Source: Cyclina sinensis
Lineage: Eukaryota > Mollusca > Bivalvia > Venerida > Veneridae
Assembly: GCA_012932295.1 (NCBI GenBank)
Contig: JAAONU010000016.1
Location: 41,261,241-41,325,240 of the forward strand
Direction: 5' to 3'
Length of the DNA stretch: 64,000 nucleotides
A program made the position numbers and the translations under genes. The notes under the pieces were generated by a model. The model did no database searches and had not been told where the DNA came from. It worked only from the letters and a program-made list of their open reading frames with translations. Shown in pieces: positions 12,002 to 23,230 of the stretch. Numbering within the stretch: position 1 is the stretch's first letter; every line of letters starts with the position of its first letter.

Positions 12002-13035
12002 ACAGTTAAGATGTATACGAAGTGAGCAGTAGCAGTACGCAGCAGTACAAAAAATGTGAAGCTGGCAGTAATAGTAACAGCAGTAGTCGTAGGCAAAACG
12101 TGAAGTTGGCAGTAGCAGTCAGAGCAGTAGCAGTAAAAAACGTGAAGCTGGCAGTAGCTGTAACAGCAGTAGCTTTAAAGAAAACGTGAAGCTGGCAGTA
12201 GCTGTAACAGCAGTAGCAGTAAAGAAAACGTGAAGCTGGCAGTAGCTGTAACAGCAGTAGCAGTAAAGAAAATGTGAAGCTGGCAGTAGCTGTAACAGCA
12301 GTAGCAGTAAAAAATGTGAATCTGGCAGTAGCAGTAACAGCAGTAGCAGTAAAGAAAATGTGAAGCTGGCAGTAGCTGTAACAGCAGTAGTAGTAAAGAA
12401 AACGTGAAGCTGGCAGTAGCTGTAACAGCAGTAGCAGTAAAAAACGTGAATCTGGCAGTAGCAGTAACAGCAGTAGCAGTAAGGAAAATGTGAAGTTGGT
12501 AGTAATAGTGACAGCAATAGCAGTAAAGAAAACGTAAAGTTGGCAGTAGCAGTAACAGTAGTAGCAGTGGGCAAAACGTGAAGTTGGCAGTAGCAGTAAC
12601 AGCAGTAGCAGTAGGCAAAACGTTAAGTTGGCAGTAGCAGTAACAGCAGTAGCAGTAGGAAACTCTGAAAGTGTGCGAGAGTGTCACAGACCGGTGCAAT
12701 CGAACCTGGATGGTCGGTTGACTTTCTAGATTGGCACTAAAATTCCTGAAAGTCTGCAATAATGTCAGAAACAGAAGCAGTCCGTAACAATGGACTCCGG
12801 AGGGTCCCTTAACATCAAAAATGACATTATCTCGATTTTGACACCAATATTCCTGAATGTCTGCGAGAGGGTCAGAAACAGTCGCAGACCGGTAAAATTA
12901 ACCCGGGAGGATTGCTAGACCTCAAAAATTACATTTCCCCGATTCGCACCCACAACTTCACGTTTGATTTAATTTTATTGCCAACTGCTACTGCGTACTG
13001 CTACTGCCAACTTCCTATTAGTACAGTTAAGATGT
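12002..13035. mobile_element. Composite VNTR element flanked by 13-bp direct repeats
   Basis: ACAGTTAAGATGT occurs at 12002-12014 and again at 13023-13035. Just inside each copy lie inverted matches: GCAGTAGCAGTACGCAGCAG on the left, and GTACTGCTACTGCGTACTGC inside 12983-13016 on the right. The interior holds the VNTR (12027-12665) and about 2.5 copies of a different unit of about 120-170 bp (12665-12960) carrying TCAGAAACAG, CAGACCGGT and a CTCGATT/CCCGATT motif. The layout resembles a mobile element with internal amplification. The superfamily is unknown and no protein is encoded. Confidence 0.5.
12027..12665 (+). repeat. Minisatellite (VNTR), 42-44-bp unit, about 14 copies
   Basis: The repeated unit contains GAAGCTGGCAGTAGCTGTAA, then CAGCAGTAGCAGTAAAGAAA. 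Starts at 12186, 12230 and 12274 are 44 bp apart and the next is 42 bp away. Each unit is itself built of GCAGTA hexamers. Two long minus-strand frames (12119-12574 and 12175-12759) are by-products of stop-free repeat sequence. Confidence 0.9.
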
Positions 13036-14589
13036 GTTAATTTTATACAGAGATATATTTATGTATAGAGCAAGCTTAATAACTAAAATGCAAAATACAT
13101 TTAGATAAACATGCTATGTGCACAGTTTTCAGTGCCATGAAGTAATTTCAGATTTGAGACTAATAGTACTGACAAATTTACTTAAACGTGCAGATACGCC
13201 ATTTTTCTAATCATCTCAAAGTTCCTATGAATAGGATTTCAAACTTTCGTTAAAAAGCACAGAATATAATGTTTTGAAAAAAGTCGAGATTGTAGTTCTC
13301 GTTATAATACACAGTGTTTGGTCATGAACAATTCGTATCACTCAGTTACCAATCCTTCTACTTACTTTGTAAAAAGATTATAATTCATGACGCCCTTGGG
13401 ACAAAGATTCCTGCAGTTATGCTGCTGAAATCGATATAGTTTTACTTTCAAAAGAAAGTTAAATTGATGTTAGATATACTCATGAGGGTGTTCTCTCTCT
13501 CTCTTCATTTTAAATTGTCAATTTGTTTAAAACCTAACAAGATGATACTTAAGATATTCTGTTGATTTTCGAGACTTCAGCAGATTTAAAATAGGCAAGA
13601 GGAAAGTAATTTATTCCCTTAAAAGTGCCATTAAAGGTCAGTCGTCCACGTTTGTGTAGAACTTGCAGATTTAGTATTCTTTATTTTTTCTCTGCGCTTA
13701 TTTCGCTTGTGTATCAGTTATTATCATAAGAAGTCAATATATTTTAGTATTTGAGTATGTTCCGTAGCCTTATCAGTCAATTTTAAGAAGTTTTTAACAG
13801 GACCCGAAATATCTAATAAATTTCTTACTTTAATATTTTGCTTATCTTTCCCACAGTTTTACTAAAAAGTGATTTAAAATGCCAAAATCAGACAGTGGCA
13901 TAAAAATGAACAGATGGATATGTAAAAAGTTCCTTAACATTCAAGGGACACAACCGTATGAAAAGAAAAGTAACAAATTTTCAGTAAGGGTTATAGAACG
14001 TGAAACATATCTGTAGTGTATTCATTTAGATAAGACGTTTAATAAAATGTCTCATTATAACAATATCTACTGATTTTTTAAAGTCGAATTAAATTAATTT
14101 CTACATGTACTGGCTCTTAACTGTAACATGTCGCCTTTTTTAAACCTATTCCACTAGTTTTGATAACTTTTGGAAAATACCCTAAAAGTTTTTTGACGTA
14201 TTCAAACCAAGTTTACAAAAACTAAGGAACAAACAAAGTAGCGATCATTTTTTTTATAAATACAATAGTATGGCTTTCAAACATAAGTTTATGTTTGTAG
14301 AACAATGATTAAGTGGACATAAGTGTCTGATGTGGAGTGCCTGTTTATTATACAAATAATAAATATAAATTGATTATCATTTTATTTCTTTATAAAAATA
14401 CTCTAAGAATAACTTTAAACACCAATGAGGGGGTTATATTTACACTGGCTCTTCTAAAACAGATAAACCTGCATGTTTTTCTAAGGAAATAATATGTGAA
14501 GCAAAAAAGGGAAAATATTTACAAAATGTAAAACAAATTATCGTAGACTATGATTCTTTTGTTTTGCGTTTTGCTTAAAGCTGTGTGCA
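13036..14589. other. Non-coding stretch with one duplicated segment
   Basis: Roughly 13215-13470 aligns with 26610-26850 (shared AAAAGTCGAGATTGTAG, TCATGACGCCC/TCCTGACGCCC, GGGACAAAGAT, GTCGATATA/ATCGATATA and TTTTACTT). A short CT run occurs at 13493-13504. The rest is AT-rich with nothing recognised. Confidence 0.45.
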
Positions 14590-14960
14590 ATCAAGTATCA
14601 ATTACTCACACCATTTGTCAATTAAGTTCTGGTCATGAACTAAAAATAGCAAATTACTTTGCAAACTGAAAAAAAAAGAAAAAAAGAAACGTTAAGAAAA
14701 AAAGGATGCTGTTGCAATCGATCGTGTCATAGTTAGCTGAAAAATCAATTCCAGTTGCCCAGATTAATTGAGTTTTAACGCCTTGGAAAGAGACAAGATC
14801 GTGTTATTTTCTGTTTTTTTTTCATACCAAAAATATATATATTTCTTATAGCCAGCCCTATATGTAATTTAGGTCAATTCTGACATTTGATAAAATTACC
14901 GTACGCCATGCGAACATTTAAATAAAATGAGCCGGCGGCCTTTGTCAGTAAAAGAATGAG
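14590..14960 (+). repeat. Left half of the host repeat split by the transposon
   Basis: Aligns with about 305-650, diverged by eye, up to TTTGTCAGTAAAAGAATGAG. Similarity to the empty copy stops at about 14960 and resumes at about 20350. These points bracket the insertion. Confidence 0.55.
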
Positions 14961-14980
14961 CCTCTATAGACGCTATTCAC

Positions 14981-15010
14981 GCCTCGTTTTGAAAAAATCC
15001 AAAACGAGGC
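14981..15010. repeat. Hairpin at left transposon end
   Basis: GCCTCGTTTT (14981-14990) is the exact inverse of AAAACGAGGC (15001-15010), with a 10-base loop. It sits at the outer edge of the perfect terminal repeat. The right end instead has CCAATAT (20319-20325) pairing with ATATTGG (20338-20344). Confidence 0.7.
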
Positions 15011-15021
15011 TCTTAACGCAA
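15001..15021 (+). repeat. Left terminal inverted repeat core
   Basis: Twenty-one bases beginning AAAACGAGGCTCTTAACGCA match the inverse of 20294-20314 exactly. The start codon of the YqaJ gene lies only 19 bases further in. The repeat therefore probably overlaps the promoter or start site of that gene. Confidence 0.85.
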
Positions 15022-15040
15022 GAGGATTCCCTATAGAAAA

Positions 15041-17415
15041 ATGGCGTCACGGAAACCTTTAGGCGATCCCGGATGGACAAATAATTTATCGATTATTCCA
15101 GAAATTTCAATGAGTGATGTTGTGACAATAATTCAGAAACACTCTAAAGTTCCAACAAAACACCTTGACAAAGGCTACAGATTTTTCCATGGATCGTATG
15201 TGCACAATATTGAAGGTAAATCAGGAGGTCAATGACCTGTGATGATTTTGTTGTTAAAAATAGATTGCATTTAGTCATCCGCTTAAAATAAAACTATGCT
15301 GTATTGTCAACCTGTCATGTACATTCTTTGTGTTACGCATAATATTTAAACTCTACACAGGATGTAAATTTACCCTGGATTAAATTTTTATAGCTTTAGG
15401 CACACAAAAAGTGTTTTATCACAATGAATATTTACAGCGACACTTAGAAGTCGTGAGATAATAACTTTAGATATGATTGACACTGATAAATACATGGAAA
15501 ATTACTGATCTACTTTCAGTGAAAGTGAACAAAGGAGGTTGCTTTGTCAGAGGAAAATGTTTCCGGTCTATGAAAAAAAACGAATCTCCATGGTCATTGC
15601 ATGTAAGTTGACTGTTGCTATTCTGTATTTGTAAACAGTAGTATCTAGATCAATCAATAAAATTTGATTTAAAGATTGTTGAGAGTGGCCTCCTAGCTGA
15701 CAAGGTCTGTTGGCACTCAGCCCATGGCATGAATATTTGTCGAACATCAGCATGCATATGTTAATATATAGAAGAGTTCGTCCTGCCGGGAATTGAACCC
15801 AGGACCTATTGAATCAACCGCATTGCTAAAGTATTAACCAGACTGGCCTAAGAGCTGACAAGGTCTGTGGGCACTCAGCCCATTGCATGAATATTTGTCG
15901 AACATCCGCATGCATATGTAAACGTGTACAAGAGTCTGTCCTGCCGGGAATTGAACCCATGACCTATTGAATCAACCACATTGCTGAAGTATTAACCCAA
16001 CAGCAAGGCTGTTTACACTTATAATTTGATGACATGATAAATTGGTAATGGCTTGGATGCCAATGACTGTTTTAAGAATATTATTTATTAACTTTATTTT
16101 GCAAATATTAAATTTTGTATGTTGTTGAAATAAAATGATTTTAGCTCATGAAAACAAATTTTTCATTGTTTTCCAGATATCCTTGTTGAACACAAAAGAA
16201 ATTGAAAGCCAGTATTGTGCATGCTCTGCAGGAAAAGGCTCATGTGCACATGTGGCTGCCCTTGTTTACCAACTTGCACACTTCAAGACTCTTAAAATGA
16301 AATCTGTTCCAGATATTGTTTCCAAAACTTCCTCTCCACAACAATGGCAAGTGCCGCCAAGAACTCATGGGATAGTACCACGACCACTCTCGGATGTCAA
16401 GTTTGTTAAACCAAAGTCAAAGAAAAATGAAAAGTCAGAGCAATGTGTATGTAGCACACTGTATAACCCGATAAACACATCATTTCCAGATATTGACTTT
16501 ATGAAGGGATTACAGGAAATTGTATCAAGTTCAGATAGTATCCAGTTTAACCAAGTGTTGCCAGACAATTTTGACAGTGTTGAAAGAAAAATCAGTGCAT
16601 TTGGTAGTGTGTTACAAGGAAGTTGTTTGGCACATCAGTTGCCAGAACCCAGTTCTGATGGCAGTATAACGCGTGTTCCAGAAGGACCTGAATTCCCAAA
16701 ACTGCCAATTTCAACTCATGACTTGACCCGTACATATGAGATTGTGTTAACTGAAAATGAACAGTTGTTTCTTGACGGCATAGCTGTGAGTCAGGAGCAA
16801 GCAGAGGAGTTAGAGGAGCTAACACGTAAACAAAGTGATTGCCCAGAATGGCACAACCTCAGGAAAAAACGTCTAACATCATCAACCTTCAAAGACATTG
16901 TTATCCGTAAAAAAGATTTCGATACATTGACCAATAGGTTGACATCATCCCGTAAAGTGCAGACTGCCGCAATGAAACATGGCATTGAAAACGAAGCTAC
17001 AGCAGTGCTTGAATATGCTACGCATAAAAATGTGAATATAAAACCATGTGGCTTTGTAATAAATCCTGATGCTCCCTTTCTTGGATCTTCACCAGATAGG
17101 ATTGTTTACAATCCAAACGAAATATGTCCATTCGGTGTGTTAGAAGTTAAATGTCCAGTCAAAGAGTCGTACACTGAAGCCCAGTTTTTGAGTGAAAACA
17201 CCGATGGTTCTTATAAACTGAAACATTCACATGCTTATTATTTACAAGTCATGGGTCAAATGGCACTCACAGGCCTAACATGGGGTGATTTTTGTGTGTG
17301 GACACAAAATGACATGCATATCGAAAGGATTTACTTTGACAAAGATGTATGGTTTCAAACGTATGAGAAACTGTGTGTTTATTATTTTGACCATTTCATG
17401 AAAAAGTTTGTATAA
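15041..17415 (+). CDS. SWIM zinc-finger / YqaJ-type nuclease, 3 exons
   Basis: The spliced frame is 15041-15215, 15520-15602 and 16177-17415 (498 aa plus stop). The introns show GTAAAT...CAG and GTAAGT...CAG borders, and the phases join cleanly. The N-terminus (WTNNLSIIPEISM, then GYRFFHGSYVHNIEV) leads to a SWIM zinc finger: C100-x-C102-x6-C109-x-H111. Residues of about 305-470 form a YqaJ/lambda-exonuclease-like domain: H354-GIENE, GSSPDR with D393, LEVKCP with E409 and K411, and YYLQVMGQM. These are the expected metal-binding and catalytic positions of the PD-(D/E)xK fold, and all are present. Family members are DNA exonucleases or recombinases; here it may process transposon or donor-site ends (inference). 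The gene converges with the transposase gene. AATAAA-type signals follow at about 17735. No frameshift or premature stop was seen, so it could still be active. Confidence 0.85.
15695..16000 (-). mobile_element. tRNA-derived SINE-like unit, tandem pair, in intron 2
   Basis: Two copies of a 158-bp unit start at 15695 and 15853. Read on the minus strand each has a possible A box (TAGGCCAGTCTGG) and, about 40 bases on, a clear B box within CTGGGTTCAATTCCCGG, whose flanks form a 5-bp T-stem. The acceptor and anticodon stems do not form, so this is not a functional tRNA. It lies wholly inside the intron and does not disturb the coding exons. Confidence 0.5.
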
Positions 17416-18215
17416 ACGACAATGTTCAGTGACCACACTTAACTGTTAGCGTAAAATAAAACATGCTTGTAATTTCTGTTCATTACACCAGATATGTTGG
17501 GACTGGTATGATCCAAGCTACAGCCAAATAACTGAATGTATTTATCACTCATTTTCATTATAATTGAAAATTAAAAAAGTATGCTTGATATTTAAATCAT
17601 CTCATTTAAATTCTTACACAAAAGGTCCACCATGATAAGTTAGTCACACATAAAACCAAGGTCAGCAGAGAGTTACATAGATTCATATGCAACCTGGTAA
17701 TGTGATAAAGGTCAAGGGCATAATTAAGGGTCAAATGTCAAATAAATAATTTAACGAGTTCAACTTCTGTTTACACATGTTACATGGACAGACTTTATTG
17801 TATAATAGCACAAATGTTATCAGTTGCCTATATATTGGCATATTTCACATAAGATGACTGTCAATATTTTTCTTTAGTTACATGTATAAAGATAACTCTA
17901 TATATTTTCATGTTTTGTTCTATTTATTTACAAGAAAAATCATACATACATGTATGTTTATCTTTAAATGGAAATGAAACTTAAAAGTATTTTATTTATC
18001 GCAATAGTTCGATTTTTAAGGCTTTTTAAATTTGTTTAGAACTTAACCTTTCATGATAGCAACTATATCTGTTCTCAATTCACACGAAAATGCATGGTAA
18101 ATGTACACAAATGCTGCTGTATAAACATGATAATGTAAATACACACTGCAACTTCAGCAGTAGCTTGTTGAACAAGTCAATAAAATTGTAAAACTTTTCA
18201 CTTGTATTTGCTCCT
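17416..18215. other. Spacer between the convergent transposon genes
   Basis: AT-rich. It holds AATAAA-type polyadenylation candidates for the plus-strand gene (about 17735) and TTTATT (the inverse signal) near 17921 and 17988 for the minus-strand gene. One AAGGTCAAGGGCA-like motif occurs near 17708. No other gene is visible. Confidence 0.5.
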
Positions 18216-20284
18216 TTAGAATAGTGGTCCTTTGAATAAAGTTAACAAGCAACATACAGTCCAGAGTTGCAACGCTGAGCCAGCTATTGCAACAGGCAGA
18301 ACCGAATCGAAAATGTGGTATTCTTTTATGCGTCGAATGGCGCGTTCAACATGGATTCTAAGTCTGGCAATTTCCTGTGTTTCTTCCACTTCTTCCTTGG
18401 TAAACTGGTCGCGTTTAGTTAAAAATGGAGGAATATTGAGTCTAGCTTGTCTTTCTGCCAACATTTGTTCAATAAGAAATCCTTTGTCGGCCATTACACT
18501 GTCACCTGGCTCAATAAGGGGGAGAATTCCAGATTGTCTAGTGATATTTTGGTCTGATATTGAACCTGCAAATAAGGATGACACAAACGTAACACAACCT
18601 GATGGTGAAATACCTATAAGTCCCTTTAATGTTGTTGTCCCCTTGTAGTTCGAATAAAATTCCGAGTTCAAGCTCAATGCTGAAGGTGTTTGAATTTTCA
18701 CTTCTGTGCAATCAAGAATGACACGAGTTGAAGGGTAAAGTTCCTTAAAACAGTCCGGCATGAATTTATTCACTTTGTCCCGTGTTGGCCATATGGGAAC
18801 TGAACCGAGTTGAAAATACAAGAAATTTGCCCAAGTTATGATTATACGGCTGACAGTTGACTGTGAAACATTGAAACGACAAGCTATATCCTGCTGAAAA
18901 AGCCCTAGTCTTATTTTCACAAGAAACATAAAAAACTGGTCAATTAAAGGAATGCTCTCTGATCTGAAAGAGATGTCAGTGTTAATGTCTTGTGAATATC
19001 CCATTCTTTTCCTTTGAATCTGAGACCATCTTGTCATTTTGTCTGCTGTTGGTCTCAATAAGTGGTACACATTTAGTAAAAGAGTGTATGAGCTAAATCC
19101 GGTGTAGAACTGTAGGGACTTTGGATCAGTCTCAAAGCGTTGAAGTCCAAACCTGCCAATCGTAAGCTTTTCAACCATCTGCTCAAGATATTCAATGTGC
19201 TGTGTGGCAGCTTCTAACTTTTCATCACATGAAAGTTCCTTGTCAGGACCTAAATAGTCATGAAAGACTGGCTGTGGTGTCATGACTGGGCTTTCATTTT
19301 CCTTCATTTCATCATTCTCTTCACCATCTCTAAAAGGAAAGAGTAATCAGAATAAAAAAACATGTACATGTACATATTCATTATGACTATGACACAGTAA
19401 GAGAATGATGATTAATAGTAATGGCTTGCTTCATTGAAATTGAAAAGATTGGGAAATGCGGACATCTACAAGTAACATATTTAGGTAATTTTTAGCACAA
19501 TGCGCAATGTAAATCAAAATCACATGCAAAAGCAACCATTTTATAAATTTTAAAATTAAGCAGCAATTTTAATCACCTGGTAATGCATGAATATGTGAAT
19601 ATTTGTTATTTTAGAGTAAACTATAATTTTGTATTTCTTTTAAATTTATTTGATCTTGACGCGCGAAACATCTACATCCCTGTAAGGGGTATGATGTCAT
19701 TGGAAGATAGATACCAGGATAAATAAAAACAACTTTCAACAAGCAGTGCGCAAAAACTCACTCTAATGTCAGTCTCTTTCTTTTTGATGGATTAAGGCGT
19801 GGTGTAGGAAGTTTTCTAGAAGGTGTCTCAATACTCCAGTCAAATACAGATGGAAAAGCCGTCTTGGTTAGGCATCTCATTCCGGTCAACGTCCTTACAA
19901 AATCAGTGTCAATAAAATGAGCTGAGCAAACCTTTGTGTGTGGTTTCACCTGCGAAAGAAAAAAAAGTCTGAATATATTACAAATAAACGAAAATCTTTT
20001 CATATTTAAAACCTAGAGAATCAAACACAATGGTAACAGTTTAACAATTCCTGTTTTGATAATTAACTATCCGAAAATAAGCATATCCGAAATCGTACAT
20101 CACAAAAGTGAAAATTTGCGATATTTTCTATAATTACCTGGAAGAATGGTCCCTCATCGCGCCGAATTTTTACCAACCACAATTTCTTTCTACTAACATC
20201 ATTTGGAAAGCTGTGAAATGATAGAGATTTGTTATATCTAGAGTCATTTGTGCACTTTGGTACGCAGCAGTGATATGAAGCCAT
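18216..20284 (-). CDS. THAP-domain DDE_Tnp_4 transposase, 3 exons
   Basis: Read on the minus strand, the exons are 20284-20138, 19949-19762 and 19329-18216 (482 aa plus stop). The introns begin GTAATT and GTGAGT and end in AG, and the joined phases are consistent. Exons 1 and 2 encode a THAP zinc finger: C6/C7 and C11, W36 in KKLWLV, then C57-x2-H60 in VCSAHF and a TAFPSVF motif. Exon 3 has a helix-turn-helix at about residues 258-280 (QQDIACRFNVSQSTVSR) and a DDE core: D318 in VILDCTEV, D393 in VMADKGF, E440 in IHVERAIRRIK. The product should bind the terminal repeats through THAP and carry out cut-and-paste transposition in the nucleus. Its ATG lies 10 bases inside the right terminal repeat. 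All catalytic residues and zinc ligands are present, with no premature stop. Confidence 0.87.
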
Positions 20285-20293
20285 ATTTCCCGT

Positions 20294-20314
20294 TTGCGTT
20301 AAGAGCCTCGTTTT
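20294..20314 (-). repeat. Right terminal inverted repeat core
   Basis: Exact inverse of 15001-15021. It begins 10 bases upstream of the transposase start codon, so the transposase 5' leader must lie in or very near it. Confidence 0.85.
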
Positions 20315-20349
20315 CGATCCAATATGGCCGACTCGTGATATTGGACTAT

Positions 20350-20904
20350 TGATAAACATATTACAGAATTATCTAAGCACGAAAAATAGGACAATGGGTT
20401 CATTTAATTTGCACTTCGAAATTGATTTGCATGAACGTTTAATATTGTTCCACATTCTGTAAGGTGAATATTGCTATACTATGCAATTATTTGTATTCAT
20501 TTTTATTCTGCTACAAAGGAAATTTCTATCTTAAAAGACACAAAATATATAAAGTTTGTAAGTTTGTTAGACTTTTATGAGTTTGTTAGAAATACCACTT
20601 ATATATCATATATCTTCCTTATTTCAGAAAGTACTTGTTCTCATTATTTGACGTTCTCCATTCCTTTAAACAAGTGATACAAACGGGTGTTTACATTTTG
20701 CAATTATATTATACACCAACAAGGAAATAAGACAACGGATCGATTAAAATTGCGTTTCAGGTTAAAAGGGTAAGTTTTATTAAGTTTCAAAGAAAATATT
20801 CAGAACATGAAATCTGAAGATATTGGTACTCACCGGAAGACTTTTGACGATATATCATTTTACTTAAAACTCTGCACAATTGTGTTTTACATGCAAACTT
20901 AGGC
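20350..20904. other. Right half of the split host repeat, then plain sequence
   Basis: 20350-20475 aligns with 652-815, completing the empty-site comparison. The rest, to 20904, is AT-rich with no supported feature. The small minus frame at 20787-21065 crosses the next transposon boundary and is not a gene. Confidence 0.5.
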
Positions 20905-23230
20905 TTAAGGTGGTCCACTGGTGACGAATTTGAGTCTTCTGCGCAGGTTTCGCGCATGGATGTTGTAAAATTGAAACTTACTCTTAACGTATTAATTTTG
21001 ATTAGAAAGGATAAAAGAAATTTTAATTCAAAAAGTTTTTCTGTGTTATCGCTTTTATTTTGCAAAATATTGGACAGAAACGTCTTCTAATTTTTGTACG
21101 ACAACGAGAGTTACCTCCCTTAAATCAAGACTGCTTTATGTTTTATCCGAAAAATGTAAACATTAAAATACGTTTGCAAGTAAAACAAAAGAAAAAGACG
21201 TGGAATTTTTGCTATGTGAGAAGAAAAAGATGTAAACAACAATCAGCAATACATGTACGTATAAACTTTATCAGTTTTTATAATTTCCGTGAGTTGTAGA
21301 GCTTTTTCTGAAAACGAAAGTAGAGACTTGTAGGCCTAAAATGAAGAAGTAGTAAGAAAGGCAACTTATTTTCAGTTGCAAAGGTCTGTTTGTTTACTCA
21401 TATTTGGCCCATGTACCACACTAGTCAATTACACAGTGCATGCTGTAGTTTTTGTTTTAATGATGGATGCATATATTTTTACAGATGAGTGGTTGATTTG
21501 TAAAAATTATGAATTATGCTTCAACAGTTTGTGTTTCTGTATATGATAGCATCCTGTTTAGTTAAAACTGAAAAATGCTGAATTCAAAAACATATTTTTA
21601 ACATATTTTTAACTGACTTTGACCCGTGAAGAGTTACTTTAATTGTTCAGTGACTTCCACATAATCCTGATAAAACACACACTTGTAGAGATTTTGTTAA
21701 ACAAAGTTTAAATACTACAAATTACATAGTTTGTGTAAAAGTTAATTTGAGTCATTTTAAAATGTAGGACAGCAGAAAGAAAAATTTAAACTGATACCCC
21801 TGTTCCCCTAAGATAAATAAATTAACATAAAAGTTTGCAGATTAATCTGTTAATAGTTAAAGGCAATGAGAAATCAAACATTATCTTACCACTTTCTCTT
21901 TACTTTTTAGATTAATTGGTACCAGGTATTCAGATATATAAGTGAAAAAACATCAAGTGTGTGTGGAATTAACCAAACAAATTGCAATGTTATGACCATA
22001 GAGATAAACCTTTTGATTATGTTGGATAACTGCCTTTTAACTGCTGTGGTGAGTACTTTTTTAAAAAATATTATCTTTACAAGAGCAATTTTTTCTCATT
22101 TTCATCAAGCTTCTGAAGTTTTGATATACCTTGCTTGTAGATTTATTTCAGTAGTAAGGGACTGTTAGTTTTACCCTTCTTGAGTCTTTTCCTTAGAAAA
22201 TTCCATGGGATGTATGAATGTATACTACTTTCTACTTGACTTGAATACATTCAGCTGGGGTTATAACCAGGAACTCAGTGTAGGTCATCTTTTAAAATTC
22301 TGATTTTTTATGTGAATGATTCAAACTATCAAAACAGTACTTTTAACCAAAAAAATCATGAGGAAAAATTGAGCAAAGGAATACAGAAAATAAGCTTTGA
22401 AAATAGGACTCTTGACTTGTGGACATACTGCATTTTTTTTCACAGAATTTTTATGTGCATAAATATGTAGTAGATATTACTTCAGCAATTTTCTTGTTTT
22501 GTTTTTTAATCAAACCCTTGATAAATAGTCAAAGTGTTACATTATTTATAAGAAAAGTGTTGCAGTGCAATAAAACAGAAGAACTTGGTACAGTTTTGAT
22601 AACCCTATCTAGATATATGTAATTTAGTTTGTCTTTTGTTTACAGGAAGTGGTTTTTCAAGTGTCCAGATGACTGCTGTTAGTGCTCAGTTTGATCAACA
22701 ATTTGCATTTCATGCATTTCCTGTCCTTCCAGACAGGAATTCTGGCATACTATGAACTGGAAATCTAAGGGATAAATGAAAATTAGACTTAAAAGTGTGA
22801 AACCTTTCAAAAATAAAAGCTTATTTATATAGGTGACAATATAAGAACTTTTGACTGTCATTACTGTAAGTACTTTCTTGTACTTTTACAATGGGAATAA
22901 ATAAAATGGAGATGAAAATGGCTTAGACAAGTTGATCTGAATACCTTTTACTGGAGCTGCTGTAGTGAAGTCACTTCTTGATGAGCATTAAGGTCTGATA
23001 AGAGGATAAATAGAATACTTTATAAGTATTTAACTTGTACACAATAATGTGTAATCATGTTTAGTGCACAGATGACACAAGATAAAAATTCTTAGCAAGA
23101 GAAACTAAAGAATTAGCATTCTTCTTGCTATATGGTTACCTGTTATCCAGGACAATGAATACTGATTCTGTAAAAAAGAATATAGTCTATAGACTTCAAC
23201 TTTATATAGCTCCAAGATTTGAAATGTTTT

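Larger units (their letters stand above)
14961..20350. mobile_element. ISL2EU-like DNA transposon with YqaJ and THAP-DDE genes
   Basis: Two convergent genes sit between inverted repeats that match perfectly over 21 bp (15001-15021 and 20294-20314, core AAAACGAGGCTCTTAACGCA). A weaker inverted match continues outward to CTATAGACG on the left and the inverse of GGACTATTG on the right. The outer limits given are where similarity to the empty paralogue breaks. A tighter reading is 14999-20316 with AT on each side (14997-14998 and 20317-20318), which would suit a 2-bp AT target duplication. Both reading frames are intact after splicing. The combination of a DDE_Tnp_4/THAP transposase and a YqaJ nuclease is what I know of the ISL2EU group within the PIF/Harbinger-related transposons. 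A tandem SINE-like pair sits in intron 2 of the YqaJ gene. Confidence 0.8.

Noticed and set aside
12119..12759. Two overlapping minus-strand frames of 151 and 194 aa, rich in LLLL and CYCC
   Set aside because: They translate the 42-44-bp minisatellite in two frames at once; the openness follows from the repeat, not from coding.
18232..18648. Plus-strand frame of 138 aa
   Set aside because: It is antisense to the DDE domain of the transposase and has no domain of its own.
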